A DNA stretch of 64,000 nt from Bacillus sp. Marseille-P3661 (GTDB lineage Bacteria > Bacillota > Bacilli > Bacillales > Bacillaceae_J). Under the pieces are notes generated by a model. The model saw nothing but the letters and a program-made list of their open reading frames with translations. It ran no database searches and was not told the DNA's origin. Made by a program: the position numbers and the translations under genes. The stretch lies in assembly GCF_900240995.1 (NCBI RefSeq), contig NZ_LT965953.1:2280637-2344636 (forward strand), given 5' to 3'. Each line of letters begins with the position of its first letter. Position 1 is the first letter of the stretch. Of this stretch, positions 52,580 through 62,493 are shown piece after piece.

Positions 52580-54382
52580 TTAATCAGCCCACCTAAGTTT
52601 AAAGTGATTATTTTTTGCAACAACAAGATAACTTTCTTGATCCACTCGAATTAATTCAAAGTCAGTTGAGTGCTCTATTTTTTTATTTGTAACTAAAATA
52701 AAATATACTGGACCTTTTATACGACTAATTTTGACATCAATACCCCAACTATGCGTTGAAGTGTATATGTCGGTGTTCTCATATTCTTTTAATATTTGTG
52801 ACGCCTCATTTGCTGTCATGCTGCGAAGCCAAGGATATTTACTTTCTATTTCATGGTGAAGGTTTTCATAACTAGTCAATAATTCATTCCAGCTTTTAGT
52901 ACTTGTCAAAACTTCGTAAGGGGAGATTGTATGCGATACCACTCCAATTGACGAAACGCCATTAGCTATAAACCATTTTGTATCATCATTCATACCATAC
53001 CCAGAAGAGATTTTGGGCAAATGTACTGTATGGTCATCTACTTCAAATTCCTGAACAAAATTGGCATTTTCATTAGCTAAATACGTAGATGAAACTGTCC
53101 CGATTGAAGGAATAGCCTCTTTTACAAGTTTAAGCCCTTCATTGTTTATCGAATTGCTCGGTGGGTTATAGGTTGTAACTGTGTGATATGGAAACATTTC
53201 TTTCAATAAAGCCTCAGATATTTGTAAACTTTGTATAAAATCAGAGCTATTTTTCCACGGTAAACTTGAGGGAATTATTGTTTCACTATATGGTTGGTTA
53301 TTATAGCCTTTTATACTAATCTCGCCATCCATTTTGAGTAATTCACGGCCGTATTTTCTAAAGATATCTACATCTGTAGAAGACGACTGTAGAAATGGTG
53401 CCTCGACAGTATCATCGAAGGTTTGAATAAACACACCTGTATACTTTACATCATATTTTCGACTAGTATTTATAATCGAAGGCCACCAAATTTTATCAAA
53501 AAAGCTGGATTGGTCTAAATTATATTCAGACGTGAGTTTGTCATGATAGCCTTTAGGAATCACGCTAGGAAAATCATCTATAAAAGAAATTTTCATATTT
53601 AAAATAGGATATAAAAAATCATCATGAAGGGCAGCAATTGCACCTACTAACACACCACGATTAAGTTTGGAGCTAAGGGTTGTGCCATTAAAAATCATAA
53701 AATGTCCAGCATGATAGGGTGCTTTCCAAAGTAACGGAATTCCTTCATTAGATATAGCTAGCGTTTCTACACTATTCTCTAATCCAACTGATATGGATGA
53801 ATTAGTAATAGAATCGTCCGTTATATTTAACTTTTCTTCGCTCCTTAGAATGGTTGTTGTAAACTCCATGCCTTTTGTGATCGTAAATACGCCGGCTTCA
53901 TATATACCTAATTTTCTGTAAATTTTATTTAAACCTTCATCTAACGCAGGTCTAACGGCAAAAAATACTTTCCCACCCTTCGCAACATATTGTTCAAGTT
54001 TCTTAAAGTCAGTAATTTCCCCAAGTTTTTCAAATGTAATGATGATAGCATTATAGTTATTAAGGTAATCAGGGATAGACTCAACAGGGTGGCTATCTGC
54101 CGACTTTTTCATATAAGAAATCGTTGTTTCAATATTGGATGCTAACTTGAGACTACTTGGATCATCTCGATCAATAATAAGTAAAAAATTATCCTTTTCT
54201 AGGTGGACCTGTTGGTCAACAGCCATTGTATTTACAACTTCTTTAGTATCTATAGTTGCTGATTTAGTACCACTAGATAGCATTAGAAATTCAGATCGAA
54301 TCGCTTGTAATGCAATGCCTAAAATTAGAATAACAACGATAATAATATAAAAGCTCTTTCCTAATTTAAATAATTCATCCAC
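52580..54382 (-). CDS. pelA: PelA-like (DUF2194) membrane-anchored deacetylase-type protein
   Basis: The start is GTG 54382, directly behind AAAGGTGATTAT; the frame is open 90 bases further but would overlap the previous gene. The 600-residue product has one N-terminal membrane anchor, a Rossmann-like middle region and a C-terminal CE4-like region with FIDDFPSVIP (D269/D270) and VSHTISP. In PelA deacetylases a metal-binding HxxxH follows; here the matching place reads IKGYNNQP (K358, N362), so the zinc histidines seem lost. It would deacetylate the Pel chain if active. Confidence 0.75.
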   Translation of the reverse strand: MDELFKLGKSFYIIIVVILILGIALQAIRSEFLMLSSGTKSATIDTKEVVNTMAVDQQVHLEKDNFLLIIDRDDPSSLKLASNIETTISYMKKSADSHPVESIPDYLNNYNAIIITFEKLGEITDFKKLEQYVAKGGKVFFAVRPALDEGLNKIYRKLGIYEAGVFTITKGMEFTTTILRSEEKLNITDDSITNSSISVGLENSVETLAISNEGIPLLWKAPYHAGHFMIFNGTTLSSKLNRGVLVGAIAALHDDFLYPILNMKISFIDDFPSVIPKGYHDKLTSEYNLDQSSFFDKIWWPSIINTSRKYDVKYTGVFIQTFDDTVEAPFLQSSSTDVDIFRKYGRELLKMDGEISIKGYNNQPYSETIIPSSLPWKNSSDFIQSLQISEALLKEMFPYHTVTTYNPPSNSINNEGLKLVKEAIPSIGTVSSTYLANENANFVQEFEVDDHTVHLPKISSGYGMNDDTKWFIANGVSSIGVVSHTISPYEVLTSTKSWNELLTSYENLHHEIESKYPWLRSMTANEASQILKEYENTDIYTSTHSWGIDVKISRIKGPVYFILVTNKKIEHSTDFELIRVDQESYLVVAKNNHFKLRWAD

Positions 54383-54386
54383 ATAA

Positions 54387-55262
54387 TCACCTTTGCAACC
54401 AAAATCTAAGTTTGTTAAGGCCCTCGGGCGAAAGAACAATGCTCGATCGCCGTAATTGATAAATTGTTTCATAAAATTGCTCTTTATTCTTCATCTGAAA
54501 ATGTAGTTTCATCTTTAAAAAATATCCTGCTTCATCATTTGGAAAAAAACTTATAAACTGCTTGATATATGCAAAAGCCGTATCATACTCACCTAACTCA
54601 AGATCACAGTTGATTTTTTTTATATAGTGCGACTTCTGCTGTGGCTCGATTTCAATTAATTTTTGAAGTAATAAACTATATTGATAGCTGTAACGCCTTT
54701 TGATCATGTCATCAATCTTTTCAAGCTCTATTGATTTCTTGATTACATTAGCATAGGCCATTAATGTTTCAGTATCATTTGGATTTTGGTCAAGCCTAGC
54801 TTGAAGTGATTGTGCAGAATTAAACAGCTTTTGCTTAATTCCCAGTAATGCGGTAGCTGCATAGTGTGCTGTTTCAGTATCCTCATCATTTAATGCTTTT
54901 TCGAGAAACTCGATATTTTCGATGGAATCTGTTTTAAGATATTCTAGCAATATCCCCCTTTTAATATCGTTGCTGTTAAAAAGAAGAGCATCTTCAAAAG
55001 ACACAGCATTACGCTCTTTTTCTTCATCGATCTTAATTAAGGTAACAGCATTTTCATCTCTTTGTTTTTTCAACAGCCAATCAGGCTTTACATGTTCATG
55101 TTTTTTTGTATCTTTATCCATAAAATAGATTATCAGTACCCCTACAAATGGTAAAAAGAGAAGATAAAAGACATGTGCGAAGCTAATTTTTTTCTCTTTT
55201 CGAACTCTGTAGAAAATATAGGTAAAGACCATGCAATAATAAATTAGCACCAGCTTAAACAT
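54387..55262 (-). CDS. pelE: PelE-like membrane protein with helical repeats
   Basis: The start is ATG 55262, which overlaps the pelD stop in ATGTTTAA; a TTG at 55280 is less likely. The 291-residue product has two membrane helices near the N-terminus (residues ~2-45) and then TPR/HEAT-like helical repeats (NDEDTETAHYAATALLGI, GEYDTAFAYIKQFISFFPNDEAGYF). This is the PelE layout. PelE joins PelD in the inner-membrane synthase complex. Confidence 0.75.
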   Translation of the reverse strand: MFKLVLIYYCMVFTYIFYRVRKEKKISFAHVFYLLFLPFVGVLIIYFMDKDTKKHEHVKPDWLLKKQRDENAVTLIKIDEEKERNAVSFEDALLFNSNDIKRGILLEYLKTDSIENIEFLEKALNDEDTETAHYAATALLGIKQKLFNSAQSLQARLDQNPNDTETLMAYANVIKKSIELEKIDDMIKRRYSYQYSLLLQKLIEIEPQQKSHYIKKINCDLELGEYDTAFAYIKQFISFFPNDEAGYFLKMKLHFQMKNKEQFYETIYQLRRSSIVLSPEGLNKLRFWLQR

Positions 55263-57420
55263 ACACTTCCGCCTCTTCAACTATGCGTACATCCACCACT
55301 ATCGTCCGAATCCGATCGACTACAATTTTTGCATCCTCTATAGACGTATTCGAAAGTAACACCCAAACCCGCCCATCATCACTTTTTCCAAAATGATCAG
55401 TATTCCGTAATATTGACCCAATTTGATTTAATTTCTCAACATCGGCTAGCGGTACAATTACTTCTAACAATGTAAACGGAATATCAAACTGTAACTTTGC
55501 ATTCTTTTTGCTAATGATCATTTTTTGCAAATACTTTGGTTTAAGCAGACTAGAATTGTCCACATATCGTTGATCATGAATAGCATGGACATGTTCTGCC
55601 GCTCTACCTAACGATGCCGTTATCAAATTGATCACAACCTGTAATAGATTTTGGTAATATAAAGTCAAATTTTCGAACTTGACATTATAAAGACATACGA
55701 TTGCAATGGTTTGGTCGTCTTTTACAATCGGGGCGGCAATCATTGGTTCACCTGCGATAAAATCTTTATTAACAGCAGAAATTTGTTCGTTAAGAGCCTT
55801 CTTTAGAAGTTCACTGTCCTCAACCTTTAACGAAGCAGGCAGATGAAAATCATCTGAATTAGATTTGGATATTAATCTTAAAAACTTGGAATGGCTTGCG
55901 ATATAAATGGCAACCTGGTCAATTTTCATCGTTTGCTGTAGAACAGAAATGGCGCTGATAAATACATCTTCCGGTTCTAAGCTATCCAAACGTTTTACGA
56001 TATTATAAATTTTTCCGACTCCATCCTCAGAATGAATAATTTGTTTTCTTAAATCTTCCTTAACTTTTCTTGTATCATGATAGATTTCGGTTAAGAAATC
56101 ATACTTAGCCTTTAATGAATGTTGCTCAGCTTCTACCTTCATTACTTTAATATTCTGCTTATCAATTCTGTAACCAACAATCAAACCTAGTGTAAGGTAA
56201 AGTGCAAATTGAGACAAAACCGTATAGTCCAACAAAATGGATACTACATCTCTCCCATTGACTGATTGCACATATAAATAATAGCCAATCGTAAGAGAAC
56301 AAGAAATAAAAGCTTGATTCTTACCAAAAATTAACCCCACTATTAAAATATATAAAAGCTTTAAATCAATAAAATAAAATTGGTAGCTTAAACTAGTATC
56401 AATAAGCACCAAAAATAAAAACAACAAAATATTCTCAAAAAATGGAATGAAATATTGCAGCCTTTTAAGTAATAATCGTTGTTTTGCACGCTCGCTCTTT
56501 TCTTGATTCTTATTTAGTAAGTTCTCCTCGTTTGTTTTCCAAGCTACCGTTTTTGTAAGTCCTTCCTCAAGTGTATAAAAGGGGACCCAATCTAAATCCT
56601 TTATTATTTTGCGGTTATCATAGTTAACTCTTTTAACACTTATGTTTTGGTTATTAACATGCGGTAGATTCATATACTTTTGCAGCACTGAAAATTGTTC
56701 ATAAAAATTTTGTTCCGGATTGGCAGTGAGATTATAAATCCCCTTAACATCGCTTAAAATCGCACGGTATATAGCTTCACTAACATCTGTAACATAAATA
56801 AGATCAATAAAGTAATCTTGTCCATCGAAGTATGTCATCCTAGTTTCATATCTATTTTGACTTAAAAGTGCTGGAATAAAGTCATAATTATTTAACGATT
56901 GCCTTGGACCATACACTTCTGACAATCTTAGGATAATAATGCTCAGCTCATTTGTTATATTTTTTTGGCAATAGTACTCACTTACTAAATGGTCAATGCC
57001 TCTTGTTGTATTAGGTTTACAGGTGCTTTGTTCGTTTAGAGTTGGGGCCAAATTATCACCATACACTTCAACTGAGGATGCATATAGGAACTTTTTTACT
57101 CCATATTTTTGTGATAGGTAAAGTAATTGTACAAGACCAGATAAACCAGCTTTGGTTGATTGTGCATTATACTCTTTATCTAATTCACCATCTATTCCAC
57201 CACATAAATCAATAACAACATCAAAATGATTGGAACGAAATATTTCTTCACAACGTGGACTGTCAATATTTTCAATAAAGCACTTATGCTTTACCTTTAC
57301 ATTTTCTTTCTTTCCTGTTGACAAGTTATCAATAATGTAGACATTGTGCCCTTCACGATAAAACTTTTCCACAACATATGACCCGATAAAACCATATCCA
57401 CCAGCAACGAGAACTTCCAT
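55255..57420 (-). CDS. pelD: Epimerase-like domain fused to PelD
   Basis: The frame encodes 721 residues. Residues 1-300 are an extended-SDR epimerase-like domain with an intact GGYGFIG nucleotide motif but with R140 and H144 where the catalytic YxxxK should be, so it is probably inactive. Residues ~320-425 hold four membrane helices, ~440-640 a coiled linker and GAF domain, and ~645-721 a degenerate GGDEF domain that keeps an RxxD (RNTD, 672-675), as in the c-di-GMP site of PelD. PelD activates Pel synthesis when c-di-GMP binds. Such a fusion is unusual. Confidence 0.85.
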   Translation of the reverse strand: MEVLVAGGYGFIGSYVVEKFYREGHNVYIIDNLSTGKKENVKVKHKCFIENIDSPRCEEIFRSNHFDVVIDLCGGIDGELDKEYNAQSTKAGLSGLVQLLYLSQKYGVKKFLYASSVEVYGDNLAPTLNEQSTCKPNTTRGIDHLVSEYYCQKNITNELSIIILRLSEVYGPRQSLNNYDFIPALLSQNRYETRMTYFDGQDYFIDLIYVTDVSEAIYRAILSDVKGIYNLTANPEQNFYEQFSVLQKYMNLPHVNNQNISVKRVNYDNRKIIKDLDWVPFYTLEEGLTKTVAWKTNEENLLNKNQEKSERAKQRLLLKRLQYFIPFFENILLFLFLVLIDTSLSYQFYFIDLKLLYILIVGLIFGKNQAFISCSLTIGYYLYVQSVNGRDVVSILLDYTVLSQFALYLTLGLIVGYRIDKQNIKVMKVEAEQHSLKAKYDFLTEIYHDTRKVKEDLRKQIIHSEDGVGKIYNIVKRLDSLEPEDVFISAISVLQQTMKIDQVAIYIASHSKFLRLISKSNSDDFHLPASLKVEDSELLKKALNEQISAVNKDFIAGEPMIAAPIVKDDQTIAIVCLYNVKFENLTLYYQNLLQVVINLITASLGRAAEHVHAIHDQRYVDNSSLLKPKYLQKMIISKKNAKLQFDIPFTLLEVIVPLADVEKLNQIGSILRNTDHFGKSDDGRVWVLLSNTSIEDAKIVVDRIRTIVVDVRIVEEAEVYV

Positions 57421-57454
57421 ACCCTACACCTCTGCTTATTTCTACATTAATACA

Positions 57455-58387
57455 CTATTCGTGAGGTTTATTGTTGTAAGTGGAAATTGACTGGAAGGTT
57501 TGTTTTATCCCATGTTCAAGGGCTGTTTGTGGTGTCCAATTCAACAACGTTTTCGCTTTGTTTATATTCAACAGACTATGTTTAATATCTCCAGCTCTTT
57601 CAACAGAAAACTCAGTTGTGACCAAATTTCCAGCAGTCTGTTTAAGCAGAGCTATCATTTCATTAATGGATACACCTGTACCTGAACCGATATTAAATAT
57701 TCCATTTACTTCTGATGTTAATGCCTTAATATTAGCTTCAACAACATCACTTACATAAATAAAGTCTCTAGTTTGCAATCCATCACCATGGATGATTAAG
57801 GGCTGTTTAGTTAAAATACGTTCCGTAAAAATATTAATCACACCAGACTCACCCTTGCTTGATTGTCTTGGTCCATAGACATTGCCATATCGAAAAATAG
57901 TGTAATTAAAATTGTAATTCTTAGAGAATAGAATAATATAATCTTCAGCACATCGTTTTGAAAGGCCATAGAAAGAGCAAGGAGATAACAGGTGGTCTTC
58001 TGGTATCGGAAGAATAGTTGGATTGCCATAAACAGCAGCGGAAGAGGCGAAAATAAAGCTTTTAACATCGTGTTTCGCACAGCATTTTAGTAGATTAACT
58101 GTACCTTGGGTATTGACATCAAAATCATAAAAGGGGTCAAGATGAGATAAGGATACAGATAGTTGTGCAGCATGATGTATAATAGCATCAGGGCGTTCAT
58201 ATTTGAATATTGATTCTATATTCGAACTTCTGATATCTTCTTGGTACAGTTTCATATGAGAACCTAGATTTTCTTTTGTTCCAGTTTTTAAATTATCAAT
58301 TATCACGACAGAATGACCTTGTTCAACTAACCGTTCTGCGATATGAGAACCGATGAATCCTGCTCCACCAGTAACTATAATCTTCAT
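57455..58387 (-). CDS. NAD-dependent UDP-sugar epimerase
   Basis: This protein of about 310 residues is an extended-SDR epimerase with TGGAGFIGSH at the start, ASSAAVYG (catalytic Ser) and FYGLSK (Tyr, Lys), all intact. It likely makes the UDP-GalNAc or UDP-Gal type precursor for Pel. It is the first gene of the cluster; the first ATG is at 58393, but ATG 58387 (MKIIVTGG) is the usual family start. It differs from the fused domain downstream, which lost the active site, so the pair looks like a duplicated gene. Confidence 0.9.
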   Translation of the reverse strand: MKIIVTGGAGFIGSHIAERLVEQGHSVVIIDNLKTGTKENLGSHMKLYQEDIRSSNIESIFKYERPDAIIHHAAQLSVSLSHLDPFYDFDVNTQGTVNLLKCCAKHDVKSFIFASSAAVYGNPTILPIPEDHLLSPCSFYGLSKRCAEDYIILFSKNYNFNYTIFRYGNVYGPRQSSKGESGVINIFTERILTKQPLIIHGDGLQTRDFIYVSDVVEANIKALTSEVNGIFNIGSGTGVSINEMIALLKQTAGNLVTTEFSVERAGDIKHSLLNINKAKTLLNWTPQTALEHGIKQTFQSISTYNNKPHE

Positions 58388-58492
58388 AACCATTCACATC
58401 CATCAATTTAACTTTCAATTTATAAATAGATCTTATGCTCTATGCTATATTTTATCTTATGCGATGCTATAGCTTTCCACTAGTTACTTTTA

Positions 58493-58508
58493 GTCATAAT
58501 ATTATGAC
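58493..58508. promoter_or_regulatory. 16-bp perfect palindrome upstream of the Pel cluster
   Basis: GTCATAATATTATGAC lies 106 bp upstream of the first gene. Between it and the gene, GCATAAGAT occurs twice on the minus strand. It is a candidate operator or promoter region for the operon. No other gene starts here, and the remaining 58394-58568 holds no open frame. Confidence 0.5.
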
Positions 58509-58568
58509 AGATGGTCATGAAATCCAAAACTGAAAACAGTTAAGTCAACTCTTGGCTCCTACTAATTA

Positions 58569-58630
58569 TTGTATAAAAAAAAGAACCTGCCCCTCTCACA
58601 TTACAAAAGTAACGTGCTAAGAACAGGAAC
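58569..58630 (-). terminator. Terminator of the DUF4145 gene
   Basis: On the minus strand an imperfect long hairpin (CACgTTAC-UUUU-GUAAtGUG core with CCUG/CAGG lower pairs) is followed by eight U residues. Confidence 0.7.
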
Positions 58631-58672
58631 TTATAAATGCCCTATATCTGTAAATATAATACTATCTTAAAT

Positions 58673-59788
58673 TTAGACTTTACCTTTCTGTCTATCTTTT
58701 AACTGCTCAAATAATTTCTCCACGGTACCAAGTCCTACATTACCATACTTTGCAAGAATAACTAGTTCCTTTGGCAATTGCCCTACAGTTAGTATTTGAT
58801 CTTCATTTAATTGTCTAATAAGACTCGGTATACCACTAAATTCATTTGCCGTAAGCTGCACTTTCGATAAATCTTCTGTCACTATTATGTGGTCTGCCTT
58901 AAAAAAGAAAAATAATTCTCCTGGACGCTCTATTGAAAGTTGCCGTCTTATTTTTTCTTCTTCGATGTATAACTTTAATTCCTCAAAGAAAATCGCATCA
59001 TTTTTTTCATTAAAACGTTTTACGGATTTATAAAGCCCTTCTAAATTGCTAGGTAATTCACTCATGATTCTTGCTTGTTGCTCAGCACCTAATCGAATAA
59101 GAAATGTTTCCGATTTAGCGAACCGTTGTGGCAACAAAAAGGCATCACGAAGAAAATAAGGCACTTCAAGTTGATATTCCTTATAAGTAATAGTTCTAAT
59201 TTTTGTAAACCCTGGACTTTCAGTTTCAACCTCTGCATTTAGCGTTGTAACAGCTATTTCATTTTGAATGTATTCATCTTTTGCTTTTTGATCAGCAATG
59301 AGAAGCTCTTCCAACGCTTTTAGTCGAACCTCAAGTTCAGTTATATCGTATACTTGGTCCATACTAGGCGATGGATCTTGATACTCAGGTACTTTGAAAT
59401 TAATTGAACCATATACTTCTATATACCATTTAACAATCTTATATACTGCTTCCCATGATAACAATGCCTCAGAGTAACGGAACATCCTTGCATCATGTGC
59501 GGCCTGATTTCCAATCTGGCGTACATGATGAAGAGCGTCTCTTATTTCTGGAACTAAATAACCATTATCATTAAGCAAATCTAATGTTTCTTTTAAACTT
59601 GTTCTTGATTCATATGGTAACTTCTCAGCTTGGATTACTTTTTGTAAAATATTTTCAACAAATACTCGAGCATGTGTAAGCATTGTGCGCGGACTTGTGA
59701 ATATACTATTTTCAAGTTCACGAGCAACAAGCGCTAATTCTTTGGAAATTGGTTCTAAAAATTGATAAAAATAAGCTTGTTTGTTCAT
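58673..59788 (-). CDS. DUF4145 (HEPN-like) domain protein
   Basis: This 371-residue soluble protein has a DUF4145 domain (residues ~1-125) with the characteristic RQIGNQAAHDA motif, as at the N-terminus of type I restriction HsdR subunits. It also has a coiled-coil stretch (ELEVRLKALEELLIADQKAKDEY, ~150-172) and an unknown C-terminal half. There is no helicase or nuclease partner next to it. Its function is unknown; defence or RNA-related activity is possible. Confidence 0.75.
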   Translation of the reverse strand: MNKQAYFYQFLEPISKELALVARELENSIFTSPRTMLTHARVFVENILQKVIQAEKLPYESRTSLKETLDLLNDNGYLVPEIRDALHHVRQIGNQAAHDARMFRYSEALLSWEAVYKIVKWYIEVYGSINFKVPEYQDPSPSMDQVYDITELEVRLKALEELLIADQKAKDEYIQNEIAVTTLNAEVETESPGFTKIRTITYKEYQLEVPYFLRDAFLLPQRFAKSETFLIRLGAEQQARIMSELPSNLEGLYKSVKRFNEKNDAIFFEELKLYIEEEKIRRQLSIERPGELFFFFKADHIIVTEDLSKVQLTANEFSGIPSLIRQLNEDQILTVGQLPKELVILAKYGNVGLGTVEKLFEQLKDRQKGKV

Positions 59789-59952
59789 CTAGTTGCTACC
59801 TCGCTTATAAAATAACTTCCTATTAATAGTAACACAAAAAAACGAGATATTGCTTTTCCAAAATTAAGCGTTAGATGCGGTTATTACCTTGATTTGATGA
59901 AATCTAATTCACTATCAAAAACATTATCTGTATCCTACTAATTTATATAATA

Positions 59953-59994
59953 AAAAACCTCCAGCTCTATATTTAAAGACTGAAGGTTTTTCCT
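59953..59994 (-). terminator. Terminator of the two-subunit dioxygenase operon
   Basis: On the minus strand AAAAACCTTCAG pairs with CTGGAGGTTTTT (one mismatch), with a long loop and a U run, 14 bp beyond the small-subunit gene. Confidence 0.8.
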
Positions 59995-60007
59995 ATTAGA
60001 AATTTGA

Positions 60008-60532
60008 TTATAAAAACATACTCATGTTCATCGTTGAAATGACAGCTTGGTCAGGGTATATAATTCTTGCAGCGATCTTCCATTCGCCATTCACTTTTCG
60101 AATAGTGTCAACACGTTCCCCGTATAATTCCTCTAGATCGCGGTGTGAACCTCTGTTACGCTTATAAAGAAAATAGCTCCTTACTTCTACTTCATCAGGA
60201 TTAGATGTGCCCTCAATCATGATATTACTAATAAAATGCCGTTGACGAGTTGCCGGATTTTCTACCCAAGCTGATTTTGTATAAAGTCGATTTACCCTAG
60301 TTCTTAATGCAGCTTTAGATTCATCATAATAAAAGGAGTCGGTTGCAATATTATCAACATCTACACCTTCAACGGTCTCACGTAATGGCATTTTATAATT
60401 TACGTCATCTGTAAACAATTCTAGCCATTCCTTATACTTCCGGTGATCTAATAGATATGCCTCATGATATAGCAGGTCGGTAATTTCATTTCTTAATTCA
60501 GTGGTCACTTTATTTTGTACTTCAGAGCTCAT
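60008..60532 (-). CDS. Aromatic-ring-hydroxylating dioxygenase, small (beta) subunit
   Basis: This 174-residue cone-fold (SnoaL/NTF2-like) protein has EITDLLYHEAYLLDHRKYKEWLELF and the C-terminal KVNGEWKIAARIIY typical of biphenyl/phenylpropionate dioxygenase beta subunits. It has a structural role, forming the trimer core with the alpha subunits. Its ATG directly follows the alpha-subunit stop (TAAATG), with GGAGGAGAG as site, giving equal expression. Confidence 0.93.
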   Translation of the reverse strand: MSSEVQNKVTTELRNEITDLLYHEAYLLDHRKYKEWLELFTDDVNYKMPLRETVEGVDVDNIATDSFYYDESKAALRTRVNRLYTKSAWVENPATRQRHFISNIMIEGTSNPDEVEVRSYFLYKRNRGSHRDLEELYGERVDTIRKVNGEWKIAARIIYPDQAVISTMNMSMFL

Positions 60533-61888
60533 TTATTTACTCTCCTCCTTCACAAATTGATCATGTGTTATTAATTCAAACCATCTCTCGTGCATTGCTC
60601 TTGCAATTGCATCAAGATAGGTAGTAGGATACGCTGTTCCGGGACCTGGGAATGAGGTATCTTGCTCAACACGTCCAAATCCCATTAAGTAATTGGCAAC
60701 ACTGTTATAGTTAAGTTCCTTATCCCTCATCATTAACCCTTTACTTACCTCTACAATCCTTGCCCATGTCTCTGTATCATCCTGCTCTAATGTACCTGTC
60801 GGACCAAATGAACCAAGATAGCCCTTATAAGCAGCTTTTTTATATTCTTCCGGAGCCGCTTTATCGATCATAAACCAACACCAAACTTCAACCTCTTCAG
60901 GTCCTAATGGTCTCCATACGCGGAAGTTCAAGTAGTTATGCAAATGACCTTCGGTACCATGCAATGGACTTACAAATGAAAGATTCGGATAAACCCCCCC
61001 TACAAATACGGATACCCTTGACATAATATCATCTTGTTCTGCTGTTAGGTTTTTCTTAAACATAGGAATCATTGATTCTGGCATTCCTTGATATGGAACT
61101 CTACCTTTTCCTGTTTTAGAAGTGATAACATTAATTCCATGTGCATTTTTACATACTACCTGGTGTCCATATCCTGCATAAAGTGGATCCTCAGGGCTTA
61201 TGCCCATTTCAACGGTTGATCGATGTGTTGTTTGAACATGATATGGATCAGCTGCAAAGTTTTCAGCTGTTGCCTTCCAGTTCGCTTTTGCTACCCATCT
61301 TTGTGGTAGGCCTATTACTTCCATGCCACCATCGCTTCTTCCCATCATCATATCTAGATACCATTTCATTTCTCCTAGATAATCTTCAAGAGATTCAGCA
61401 TTAGGGTCTAAATTCCCAAAAATCATTCCTTGGTAACTTTCGCATCTTGGTATTTCACGAAGATTCCATTCGGCTTTACACATCTCTTCGCCATAAACCT
61501 TATTGCCAGCAACTATACCAATCAGTTCACCATTTGTATTAAAGCTCCATCCATGATATGGACATGTAAACGTTTTCTTTTTACCGCGGTCAGCTGTGCA
61601 TAATTGGGTCCCACGATGTGTACATGAATTTAGATATGCTTTTATGTCGTTGTCCGCTGTTCTTACAAGTAAAACTGGATCATGGACCATCCATCTTGTC
61701 ACGTAACTTCCAACATCTTCGCCAATTTCGGATTCATGACCTATGAATTGCCATGTCTTTCCGAAAATACTTTCTTTTTCAACCTCAAAAAGTGTAGGGT
61801 CTGTTACTACCCATTGTGGGAATAAACCCTGATCCATTTTTTCCTTTAACTTTTGGAAAGCCTTTTCATCTAATGTTTTTTTAAACAT
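60533..61888 (-). CDS. Aromatic-ring-hydroxylating dioxygenase, large (alpha) subunit
   Basis: This 451-residue oxygenase has the Rieske motif CTHRGTQ..CPYHGW (residues ~88-115) and the mononuclear iron site in ENFAADPYHVQTTHRS (His-His-Asp). It adds both oxygen atoms to an aromatic ring, giving a cis-dihydrodiol. No reductase, ferredoxin or dihydrodiol dehydrogenase is in the operon, though a ferredoxin is at 39290. It has a strong own promoter at 61999-62027 and a GAAGGGAG site. The substrate cannot be read from sequence. Confidence 0.94.
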   Translation of the reverse strand: MFKKTLDEKAFQKLKEKMDQGLFPQWVVTDPTLFEVEKESIFGKTWQFIGHESEIGEDVGSYVTRWMVHDPVLLVRTADNDIKAYLNSCTHRGTQLCTADRGKKKTFTCPYHGWSFNTNGELIGIVAGNKVYGEEMCKAEWNLREIPRCESYQGMIFGNLDPNAESLEDYLGEMKWYLDMMMGRSDGGMEVIGLPQRWVAKANWKATAENFAADPYHVQTTHRSTVEMGISPEDPLYAGYGHQVVCKNAHGINVITSKTGKGRVPYQGMPESMIPMFKKNLTAEQDDIMSRVSVFVGGVYPNLSFVSPLHGTEGHLHNYLNFRVWRPLGPEEVEVWCWFMIDKAAPEEYKKAAYKGYLGSFGPTGTLEQDDTETWARIVEVSKGLMMRDKELNYNSVANYLMGFGRVEQDTSFPGPGTAYPTTYLDAIARAMHERWFELITHDQFVKEESK

Positions 61889-62493
61889 AAAAATTCTCCC
61901 TTCGCTTCCATGCTATTTAATACTACGAATTACAATTTCATGAACCTGTCTGATTCACAGAATGAACTGGTAGATTATATAATGAGTTGGTTAAGTACAA
62001 TATAATTTAAATTTTCTGAAATGTCAATTGTTTTTAATATTTAAACAATGTAAATATTATAAACTATAATTCTATTTAGTTTATTCTAATAATTTATTCC
62101 TTTTAACAGAAATGCTTCATTTAAAAGATAAGGGAGAATCCATTGGTAAGAATTTATGTAGGAATCAGTTGAAAGAAGAATCGATGAGATTGTTATTATT
62201 AATAGAAGAAATATGGATTGCTATACCAATTAATACAAAAGGAAAAGAAATCTATACTGGCAAGTTTGTTTCGTAAACCCTACTACAATAGTAAACAACC
62301 CATTGCAATGTTTTTTAGGGAAATATTATTTCAAGGACTGCAATGCTATTAATCATTTTATCTATCTATTACATATGAATACATACTAACTTGCATAATA
62401 ATTAAATCCAGACGTATTCCATACAGGATTATTTTCTTTAATTAATTAATAATAGTCAATTAGCAACACCAAACATATTCTAAAATGAAGCAA
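61889..62493. other. Intergenic region upstream of the dioxygenase
   Basis: The first 140 bp hold the dioxygenase promoter and leader. Further right there is a 54-codon plus-strand frame (62112-62276) without a ribosome binding site, which I do not call a gene. The rest is AT-rich and featureless up to the rRNA relic. Confidence 0.6.
61999..62027 (-). promoter_or_regulatory. Sigma-A promoter of the dioxygenase operon
   Basis: On the minus strand TTGACA (62022-62027), a 17-nt spacer and TATATT (61999-62004) form a near-consensus promoter about 110 bp before the alpha-subunit gene. In the leader, ATGAAC occurs twice 20 bases apart, a possible regulator site. Confidence 0.8.

Noticed and set aside
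62112..62276. A 54-codon plus-strand frame upstream of the rRNA relic
   Set aside because: No ribosome binding site and no recognisable protein pattern.
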